Shown: one piece after another, positions 1 through 5,362 of the stretch
How the letters are laid out: each line of letters starts with the position of its first letter
Position numbering within the stretch: the stretch's first letter is position 1
DNA from: an uncultured Clostridia bacterium
GTDB lineage: Bacteria > Bacillota > Clostridia > Christensenellales > UBA1242
NCBI GenBank assembly: GCA_934772445.1
Contig: CAKVMJ010000038.1
Location: forward strand, 1-6,990
Length of the DNA stretch: 6,990 nucleotides
Direction of reading: 5' to 3'
Notes under the pieces: model-generated
Told to the model about the DNA's origin: nothing
Database searches by the model: none
What the model saw: only the letters and a program-made list of their open reading frames with translations
Program-made: the position numbers and the translations under genes

Positions 1-1
1 T

Positions 2-2155
2 AGCAACACATTAATTCAAGGTTGTAAAACAACAATTATTCCAGATAGTGTAATAAGTATAGGGGTTTCTGCATTTTATGGTTGCAGCGGATTAACAAGT
101 ATAACGATACCAAATAGTGTAACGGACATAAAGAATCGTGCATTTTCTTATTGTGATGGATTAACAAGTATAATAATACCAGATGGTGCAACAAGTATAG
201 GGAGTCGTACATTTCTTTATTGTGAAAAACTAACAAAAATATATATTCCTGCATCAGTTACAACAATATCTGCATCAGGTTCTTCTAATTCTCCATTTTA
301 TGGTTGTTCTTCATCATTGGTGATTTATTGTGCAGCAGGTAGTAAACCAACTGGTTGGGGAACTTACTGGAATTATTATTCAAGTTCAGAAACTTTAACC
401 GTTAACTGGGGTGCGTCTGAAGCGGACTTATATTCTGGTATCCTAATATTTACTGCTAGTTCAGATGGAAATAGTTATTCAGTTAAAGGTGCAAGTACTG
501 CTAGTGGAGATATAGTAATCCCTGCCAGTATTGATGGCAAACCTGTTACAACAATATCTAGTAGTGGATTTGCAAATAACACTCGTATTACAGAAGTTGT
601 AGTACCAGAGGGTATTAGAGAAATTGGTAGTTATGCTTTTACTGGTTGTGTAAGATTAAATTCTATAAATTTCCCTAACAGTCTTACAACAATAGGTTAC
701 CGAGCTTTCTATAATACTGGACTTCAAAGTGTTTATCTAGGTAAAAATATTACTTCGATTGGAGGGTGTGTGTTTTCATATTGTCCAGTTTTACGAAGTA
801 TTCAAGTGGATGCTGAAAATCAAAAATATGATAGTCGGAATAATTGTAATGCTATAATAGAAACATCAAGTAATAAATTGATGTTTGGATGTGCTATTTC
901 AGTTATTCCTGATAGTGTCACAAGTATAGGTGATTATGCCTTTTCATATTGTTATGGTATAAATAGTTTTAATATCCCAAATAATGTGACAAGTATAGGA
1001 AATGATGCTTTTTCTTATTGCGTATACTTAAATAAAATTACTATTCCAGGTAGTGTTTTATCTATAGGTGAAGGAGCTTTTGATCATTGTAGTTCATTAA
1101 CTGATATTACGATAGAAGAAGGTGTTCAGATCGTTAATGAATATGCTTTTACTGAATGTGTAGAATTGTTATCTCTTACACTTCCATCAACTGTAACGAC
1201 TCTTGGAAAAGGTGCAGTATATGGATGTGTTAAACTTACAAATATAAATCTTCCTATCGGAATAACGGTAATTAGTGAAGAGTTATTTGGAAATTGCAGT
1301 TCACTTACAAATGTTACAATTCCTTCAAATGTTACAACTATAGAAGATTATGCTTTTAAAAATTCTGCAATTTCAGATCTGTCTATAGCTGATACAGTAA
1401 CGACTCTCGGAGCGTATGTGTTTGAAAAATGTAGTAATTTAACGACTATTGTTTTGCCAAATTCTATAACAACAATAGGAGAAGGTTTATTTAGTGAATG
1501 TACTTCATTAAAAAATGTTACATTTCCTAATAGTTTATCAATGACAACTAATCGAATGTTTCGCAATTGTTCGGGACTTATTGAAATTACAATTCCGAAT
1601 AATATAACATCACTAGCGGATTACACTTTTATGAATTGTTCTTCACTTATAAATGTTAATTTACCAAGCACTATTACTAAATTAGGCAAGGATGTTTTTT
1701 ACCAATGTACATCGTTAGTCGATATAGTTATTCCCGATAGCGTGACTAATATTGGAGACTATTTGTTCTCTGGTTGTACAAATTTAATGAATGTTACATT
1801 ATCTAGCAGTATAACTAGGTTATCATCATATATGTTTGAAAATTGTACATCTCTAGAATCTTTTAGTATTCCTGACTCAATAACAAAAATAAGCAATAAT
1901 GCATTTAAGGGTTGTACAAGTTTAATAAAAGTATTTATTCCGCAAACTGTTATTAATATAACAGTTGTGTCTGCGACCTACTCTCCATTTTACGGTTGTT
2001 CATCGGGTCTAAAACTATATTGTGAAGTTGCATCAGCACCAATTAAAGACTCACTAATCGATGATGGCTGGAGTAAGTATTGGAACTATTATGATTCAAC
2101 TAATACTCTCTCAGTTACTTTTGGAGTAACTCGTTCTCAATATAATTCACTTTAA
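2..2155 (+). CDS. BspA-like leucine-rich-repeat surface protein, C-terminal part (5' end outside window)
   Basis: The frame is open from base 2 to the stop at 2153-2155 (717 residues visible), so the first in-frame ATG at 317 is internal and the true start lies upstream. The protein is built from about 23-residue Treponema-type LRRs (LRR_5 family) of the form IPxSVTSIGxxAFxxCxxLxxIx. About three repeats precede base 250 and about 19 lie between 559 and 1940. At 290-412 and 1982-2155 there is a shared cap domain (SPFYGCSS, then YC, then YWNYY). At 806-892 an irregular insert (YDSRNNCNAIIET) interrupts the repeats. BspA-type proteins are usually secreted or surface-exposed and implicated in adhesion to host or other bacteria. 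No LPXTG motif, membrane helix or other C-terminal anchor follows the last cap, so any anchor or signal peptide must be at the unseen N-terminus. The family is clear; the ligand is unknown. Confidence 0.93.
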   Translation, partial: SNTLIQGCKTTIIPDSVISIGVSAFYGCSGLTSITIPNSVTDIKNRAFSYCDGLTSIIIPDGATSIGSRTFLYCEKLTKIYIPASVTTISASGSSNSPFYGCSSSLVIYCAAGSKPTGWGTYWNYYSSSETLTVNWGASEADLYSGILIFTASSDGNSYSVKGASTASGDIVIPASIDGKPVTTISSSGFANNTRITEVVVPEGIREIGSYAFTGCVRLNSINFPNSLTTIGYRAFYNTGLQSVYLGKNITSIGGCVFSYCPVLRSIQVDAENQKYDSRNNCNAIIETSSNKLMFGCAISVIPDSVTSIGDYAFSYCYGINSFNIPNNVTSIGNDAFSYCVYLNKITIPGSVLSIGEGAFDHCSSLTDITIEEGVQIVNEYAFTECVELLSLTLPSTVTTLGKGAVYGCVKLTNINLPIGITVISEELFGNCSSLTNVTIPSNVTTIEDYAFKNSAISDLSIADTVTTLGAYVFEKCSNLTTIVLPNSITTIGEGLFSECTSLKNVTFPNSLSMTTNRMFRNCSGLIEITIPNNITSLADYTFMNCSSLINVNLPSTITKLGKDVFYQCTSLVDIVIPDSVTNIGDYLFSGCTNLMNVTLSSSITRLSSYMFENCTSLESFSIPDSITKISNNAFKGCTSLIKVFIPQTVINITVVSATYSPFYGCSSGLKLYCEVASAPIKDSLIDDGWSKYWNYYDSTNTLSVTFGVTRSQYNSL
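41..247 (+). repeat. 69-bp tandem repeats encoding TpLRR units (module 1)
   Basis: Three in-frame units start at 41, 110 and 179, exactly 69 bp (23 codons) apart. The nucleotide match is high in places: the stretch beginning GGATTAACAAGTATAA at 89 recurs at 158. These repeats are much closer to one another in DNA than the diverged repeats after 900, which suggests recent duplication or gene conversion in the first module. Confidence 0.8.
251..412 (+). other. First copy of the LRR-array cap domain (protein domain)
   Basis: The encoded residues run from a degenerate last repeat (SVTTIS) through SPFYGCSSSLVIYC to GTYWNYYSSSETLTVNWG. The same order of motifs occurs at the extreme C-terminus (1940-2155): SPFYGCSSGLKLYC, then SKYWNYYDSTNTLSVTFG. 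I read it as a C-cap that closes each LRR solenoid. It is immediately followed by the N-terminal strand region of the next module (428-558, LYSGILIF ... SYSVKGAS ... IVIPASIDGKPVTTI). Confidence 0.75.
1940..2152 (+). other. Second copy of the LRR-array cap domain, at the protein C-terminus
   Basis: This segment repeats the cap seen at 251-412 but is longer between the YC and YWNYY motifs, with a short insertion around APIKDSLIDDG. The protein ends ten residues after the shared (T/S)VxxG strand, about where the first copy leads into a new module. The gene therefore ends at a module boundary. Confidence 0.72.
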
Positions 2156-2156
2156 T

Positions 2157-2186
2157 AAAAAAGCATATTTAATTATATGCTTTTTT
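2157..2186 (+). terminator. Rho-independent terminator after the LRR gene
   Basis: A perfect 12-bp inverted repeat (AAAAAAGCATAT / ATATGCTTTTTT; arms 2157-2168 and 2175-2186) with a 6-nt loop begins one base after the stop codon and ends in a T-run. It is A-rich on the left arm, so it could act in both directions. It isolates the LRR gene from the SLOG promoter, whose -35 box begins four bases after the hairpin. Confidence 0.88.
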
Positions 2187-2189
2187 CTT

Positions 2190-2218
2190 TTGACTTAATT
2201 GAACAAATGTACTATAAT
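2190..2218 (+). promoter_or_regulatory. Sigma-A-type promoter of the SLOG gene
   Basis: TTGACT (2190-2195), a 17-base spacer and TATAAT (2213-2218) give a near-perfect housekeeping promoter. Transcription is expected to start at about 2223-2227, just in front of the ATG at 2228. Confidence 0.85.
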
Positions 2219-2227
2219 ATATTATAT

Positions 2228-2725
2228 ATGGAATTAGAAAAAACTATTTGTTTCACTGGGCATAGGAATAGTCATTTGCCTTGGAGAGGCTATGAGATTG
2301 GTGAGCAATTTAAAAATTTTAAAATTAGGCTTAAAAATGCGATCAAAGAGAATATAACTAAAGGTTATAAGTATTTTTTATCTGGTATGGCTATTGGAAC
2401 TGATATGATATTTTCTGAACTTGTATTGGAGTTAAGAAAGGAATATGATATAAAATTAATTTGTGTACTTCCATTTAGTGGAATGGATAATCTATGGGAG
2501 AGAAATACTCGAGAAAGATACAAAAATATTTTAAATAATGCTGATGAGGTTATATCTTTATCTGAAACTTATTCAAAATCTTCTTTTATGATTAGAAATA
2601 AATATATGGTTAATAATTCAAGTAAGGTGATTGCTTGTTTTGGAAACTTTGCTGGCGGAACTTTAAATACAATCAATTATGCAAGAAAACTTGGTAAAGA
2701 AATTGAGTTTGTTAGCCTTTATTAG
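2228..2725 (+). CDS. SLOG-family (DUF1273/YpsA-like) nucleotide-binding protein
   Basis: This 165-residue protein has the DUF1273 signatures in order: the N-terminal strand with FTGHR (residues 9-13), SGMAIGTD (52-59), the RNKYMVNNSS stretch (about 123-132) and AGGTLNTINYARKLGKEI (142-159). These form the Rossmann-like ligand pocket of the SLOG superfamily, which is predicted to bind a nucleotide or NAD/ADP-ribose-type ligand. Bacillus YpsA belongs to this family and affects cell division. The ATG at 2228 is chosen because family members begin a few residues before TICFTGHR, and the upstream in-frame ATGs (2177, 2207) fall in the preceding terminator or in the promoter. No ribosome binding site precedes the start and the predicted transcript begins 1-5 nt before it, so it is probably leaderless. 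The biochemical role is not established. Confidence 0.9.
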   Translation: MELEKTICFTGHRNSHLPWRGYEIGEQFKNFKIRLKNAIKENITKGYKYFLSGMAIGTDMIFSELVLELRKEYDIKLICVLPFSGMDNLWERNTRERYKNILNNADEVISLSETYSKSSFMIRNKYMVNNSSKVIACFGNFAGGTLNTINYARKLGKEIEFVSLY

Positions 2726-2769
2726 GATAAATTTCGTGCAATAATTTTATAATACTCTCCAAACTTAAT

Positions 2770-2798
2770 TTGACTAAAGATTTTTATTATTATATAAT
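2770..2798 (+). promoter_or_regulatory. Sigma-A-type promoter of the lgt operon
   Basis: TTGACT (2770-2775), a 17-base spacer and TATAAT (2793-2798) use the same two hexamers and spacing as the SLOG promoter 580 bases upstream. The expected start near 2805 leaves a leader of about 23 nt that contains the GGAAGG ribosome binding site (2817-2822). Confidence 0.85.
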
Positions 2799-2827
2799 TC
2801 AATATATTGTTATATTGGAAGGATAAG

Positions 2828-3709
2828 ATGAAATCGGATAAATTTAAGATTTTAGGGCTAGAATTTAATAAAAGGCAAACTTTAATATCTTTAGCGGTGG
2901 CTTTAAGTGTTTTTATTGTGCTATTAATTCTAAACCTTTGCGGAGTTAGCATTAGTTGGTATGGAGTTTTGATTGCTCTTGGCTTTATGCTTGCCTTAGT
3001 ATTTGCCTGCAAGTTTGCAAGGTTTAGGGATTTAGATAGTGAGTTGCCCTACGATTTAATTTGGTGGGTTTTCCCATTTTCTATAGTTGGGGCAAGGTTA
3101 TATTATGTTATTTTTGAGCAAATACCATTTTTCTGGGATGCTTTCAGAGTTTGGGACGGCGGACTAGCCATTTATGGCGGAATAATTGGCGGAGCGATTG
3201 GGCTTATAATTTGTTGTTTGATTAAGAAAGTTAGCATAATTAAAACTATGGACATTGTGGCTCCAGTATTACTTCTTGGGCAGGGAATTGGAAGAATTGG
3301 TTGTTATATGGCTGGTTGTTGCGTTGGAAATGAAGTTACAAATCCATCTTTTCAATGGTTTCCTATCTCTTATTATGTTCATGGTGGTTGGCATTTAGCC
3401 ACATTCTTCTATGAATGTGTGTTCGATATTATTGGTTTCTTTATCTTGTTTAAACTATTAAAAACCTTTAAAGAGAAAGGCTTGGTTACTAGTTCGTATT
3501 TGGTTTATTACGGGCTTCTAAGGTTTATTTTAGAAGGTTTTAGAGAAGTTAAGAATGATAATGCTTTAATTATTGCAGGAACTGATATAAAAGTTTCTAG
3601 ATTGCTTAGCATTATCCTAGTTTTAATTGGAACTATTTCTCTTTGTTACATATTAATAAAAAGAGCTAGGAGTAATAAAGAGAATGAAATTGAAATTGAA
3701 AAGTCTTAA
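2828..3709 (+). CDS. lgt: Prolipoprotein diacylglyceryl transferase
   Basis: Lgt transfers the diacylglyceryl group of phosphatidylglycerol to the lipobox Cys of prelipoproteins in the cytoplasmic membrane, the first step of lipoprotein maturation. The 293-residue protein is strongly hydrophobic with about seven membrane segments. Recognisable family motifs are SWYGVLIALGF (43-53), GARLYYVIFE (88-97), WDGGLAIYGGIIGG (109-122), GQGIGRIG (151-158), a degenerate HxTxxYE element (HLATFFYE, 189-196) and LRFxxExxR (231-239). The signature region is atypical: GRIGCYMAGCCVGNE replaces the usual GRxGNFxNxExxG, so the Asn and acidic positions are Cys. The arginines (156, 239) are kept. The ATG at 2828 follows GGAAGG at a 5-nt gap; the in-frame TTG at 2807 has no such site. 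It is first in a three-gene operon and overlaps the next gene by 26 nt. It could be a specialised Lgt paralogue rather than the housekeeping enzyme. Confidence 0.88.
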   Translation: MKSDKFKILGLEFNKRQTLISLAVALSVFIVLLILNLCGVSISWYGVLIALGFMLALVFACKFARFRDLDSELPYDLIWWVFPFSIVGARLYYVIFEQIPFFWDAFRVWDGGLAIYGGIIGGAIGLIICCLIKKVSIIKTMDIVAPVLLLGQGIGRIGCYMAGCCVGNEVTNPSFQWFPISYYVHGGWHLATFFYECVFDIIGFFILFKLLKTFKEKGLVTSSYLVYYGLLRFILEGFREVKNDNALIIAGTDIKVSRLLSIILVLIGTISLCYILIKRARSNKENEIEIEKS

Positions 3710-4169
3710 CATTATTAATATATTAATGTTTTTATCTTTAATAACTATAAATATTTTACAATATTATTTAAAAATATTTGATATTTCAATTTATAACTTT
3801 ATTATTTTAAGCGTATCGTTTTCAATAGGATTATCTTTATTGTTTAAAGGATTGCTTTTCAAAAGCGAACATTCAATTTGGTTTGGGCTTATTGTTGTGA
3901 GTTTTGGGATAATGTTAATGCTGGATAATATGGGTTATACCATTGAAACTTGGTTATACTTTATTGCAATCGTTCCAATTTCTTTGGTTGTTGGTTTATG
4001 GAAGAATGAGCCGATGCAGTATAAAATTGCGGTAATTTCATTTTTTATCGCCTTTGGAACTTATTTTTATAACAAATTGGATACTTGGTATTTTATTCTT
4101 GTATTCTTGCTTAGCGGAACTCTAGGAATACTGGTTCAGAAATTTATACCAAGTAAAAGGGAAAGGTAA
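3684..4169 (+). CDS. Small polytopic membrane protein, function unknown
   Basis: I do not recognise a named family with confidence. The 161-residue product is almost entirely hydrophobic, with about six predicted membrane segments (roughly 9-29, 35-58, 64-80, 88-106, 112-129 and 134-153) and basic residues at both ends (MKLKLK at the start, KRER at the end). The stretch GLIVVSFGIMLMLDNMGY followed by another hydrophobic hairpin faintly resembles the membrane region of LiaF/LiaI-type (DUF5668-like) proteins; this is a weak analogy. The ATG at 3684 has AGGAG at 3668-3672 (11-nt gap); an alternative ATG at 3726 lacks a site. The gene overlaps the end of lgt by 26 nt and shares one base with the next start (TAATG), so the three proteins are probably translationally coupled and may act together at the membrane. 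Confidence 0.85.
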   Translation: MKLKLKSLNIINILMFLSLITINILQYYLKIFDISIYNFIILSVSFSIGLSLLFKGLLFKSEHSIWFGLIVVSFGIMLMLDNMGYTIETWLYFIAIVPISLVVGLWKNEPMQYKIAVISFFIAFGTYFYNKLDTWYFILVFLLSGTLGILVQKFIPSKRER

Positions 4170-5002
4170 TGGCAAATTTTGATTTTGATAAGAAAGGTTA
4201 TAATCCAGAACAAGTTGATAAGTTTATAAACTCATTAACTTTAAAGTATGAAGAAAAACTATCCGAACAAAAGGATAGAGTTTTTGCATTGAAAAAAGAA
4301 AATGGTTCGCTTAAAGAAAGACTTGAAACTTACGAGCAAAAAGATAAGCAAATATCTAAGGCGTTAATCTTTGCCGTTGAGAAGGCTGAACAGATTGAAG
4401 TTTCCGCTAGAAAGATATATGATTTAGAAGTTAGAAGAATTAGATTGCTTTATAACAAATGGAAGGATTTGCTTGTGGAATTAGAAGATAGTTGCCCATC
4501 AATATTGGCAAATGGTCAATTGCAATTGGATTTTAACGAGTTTGATAACAACATACAGGCGGTTATAAAGCAAAACGAGAAATTTACGCAAGGTTCAACT
4601 ATTAAAGAAGATTTAAAGAAGAATAGTGATAATTATATAAAGAATCTATTAAATAAGATGGATTATATGATAAATGAAAAAGGTTCTAAAAAAGAACCTA
4701 AGATGGAAACGGTGGAAAAAGCCGTTCAGAGCCATCAGAAAAAATCTCAAAAAATCCAAAGTATTCAAAATAGATTTAAGAATATTGCATTAAGCAAGGT
4801 TTTGAAAGATGAAACCTTAGATGAATATATGAATGATAAGCAATTTGAAACAAATAACGCTTATGCTAAGAATTTAACACCAAAAACAAATAAAATAGAA
4901 CCAAACGAATCTGGCTTTGATTTTGATGCTATTATAAATCCTAAGGAAGAGCTTGATGAGATTATGAAGGCTTTTGATTTCTATAACGAGGAAAATCTAT
5001 AA
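4169..5002 (+). CDS. DivIVA-like coiled-coil protein
   Basis: This 277-residue protein begins with the DivIVA-type lipid-binding element FDFDKKGYNPEQVDKFI (residues 4-20; GYN and QVD are the conserved points). A heptad-rich coiled coil follows (about 23-62). A second helical stretch, AVEKAEQIEVSARKIYDLE (69-87), resembles the A..EAE.I...A pattern of the family. The C-terminal 150 residues are polar, Lys/Asn/Glu-rich and probably flexible. DivIVA/GpsB-family proteins sit at negatively curved membrane or the septum and recruit division, wall-synthesis or sporulation factors. Here the partner is probably the upstream membrane protein or Lgt, inferred from the coupled TAATG junction. A GGGAAAGG site (4159-4166) lies just before the ATG. 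It is longer than typical GpsB (about 100 residues) and divergent, so a specific name is not justified. Confidence 0.82.
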   Translation: MANFDFDKKGYNPEQVDKFINSLTLKYEEKLSEQKDRVFALKKENGSLKERLETYEQKDKQISKALIFAVEKAEQIEVSARKIYDLEVRRIRLLYNKWKDLLVELEDSCPSILANGQLQLDFNEFDNNIQAVIKQNEKFTQGSTIKEDLKKNSDNYIKNLLNKMDYMINEKGSKKEPKMETVEKAVQSHQKKSQKIQSIQNRFKNIALSKVLKDETLDEYMNDKQFETNNAYAKNLTPKTNKIEPNESGFDFDAIINPKEELDEIMKAFDFYNEENL

Positions 5003-5033
5003 AAAAATGTTACCATTTTAGGTAACATTTTTT
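5002..5033. terminator. Bidirectional Rho-independent terminator between convergent operons
   Basis: A perfect 13-bp inverted repeat (arms 5002-5014 and 5021-5033; AAAAAATGTTACC / GGTAACATTTTTT) has a 6-nt loop and an A-run on one side and T-run on the other, so it can terminate from either strand. Its outer bases are part of the stop codon of the DivIVA-like gene (5000-5002) and of the HipS-like gene (5032-5034 on the minus strand). Confidence 0.92.
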
Positions 5034-5361
5034 ATCTTTGATCTTGCTTAATAAAGAAAAGTGAGTGTTCAGCATCAAGACCAGCTAATTTATATAACTT
5101 TTCAAAAACTGTGTCTGTTGGTTTAATATTAGCTAATTCCACTAAATCTTCTCGATTAGTTGAAGGAATAAAGTTTGAAAAAGGATAGGGAATAGTGTCG
5201 TAAAACTCCACTCCTGCCTCGTTTATTGAGATAGGGAAGATTAAAACACTATCTTTTTTTGCCTGTTTAAAAGCCTTGCTATCGGCATAAAAGGCATATT
5301 TCCCATCTTCATCTGCTAAATATCCTAAAACTAAATCATTATAGCATAAAGCAATTTTCAT
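5032..5361 (-). CDS. HipS-like / HipA N-terminal-subdomain protein
   Basis: The 109-residue protein reads like the N-terminal subdomain of HipA kinases (Couple_hipA/HipA_N type): a short strand with LGYLADEDGKYAFYA (12-26), then FPIS (42-45), a loop leading to YPFSNFIPSTNREDL (58-72), and a helix TDTVFEKLYKLAGLDAEHSLFFI (82-104) corresponding to the 'D.F.LL...G.D..G' end of that domain. No kinase residues are present. In the HipBST system the equivalent free domain, HipS, is the antitoxin that inhibits the HipT kinase, so that role is the best guess here. The start follows AGGAGA (5371-5376, minus strand) at a 9-nt gap and lies 1 nt after the kinase stop, so the two are co-translated. The gene ends in the shared terminator. 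Assignment rests on motif pattern, not alignment. Confidence 0.72.
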   Translation of the reverse strand: MKIALCYNDLVLGYLADEDGKYAFYADSKAFKQAKKDSVLIFPISINEAGVEFYDTIPYPFSNFIPSTNREDLVELANIKPTDTVFEKLYKLAGLDAEHSLFFIKQDQR

Positions 5362-5362
5362 A

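Noticed and set aside
41..247. Direct repeats as a possible CRISPR array
   Set aside because: The units are contiguous 69-bp in-frame coding repeats without spacers.
36..254. Minus-strand open frame of 72 codons inside the LRR gene
   Set aside because: It is a low-complexity repeated peptide that mirrors the 69-bp LRR repeats on the other strand.
317..319. ATG at 317 as start of the LRR gene
   Set aside because: The same frame is open back to base 2 and encodes matching LRR repeats and the first cap, which the ATG would cut in half.
2177..2227. Upstream in-frame starts (2177, 2207) for the SLOG protein
   Set aside because: They lie inside the preceding terminator arm and the promoter spacer; family members begin just before FTGHR, matching the ATG at 2228.
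2807..2827. TTG at 2807 as lgt start
   Set aside because: It is about where transcription should start and has no ribosome binding site; the ATG at 2828 has GGAAGG at a good distance.
2722..3012. Minus-strand open frame across the SLOG-lgt junction
   Set aside because: It overlaps the lgt promoter and coding start on the opposite strand and has no recognisable domain.
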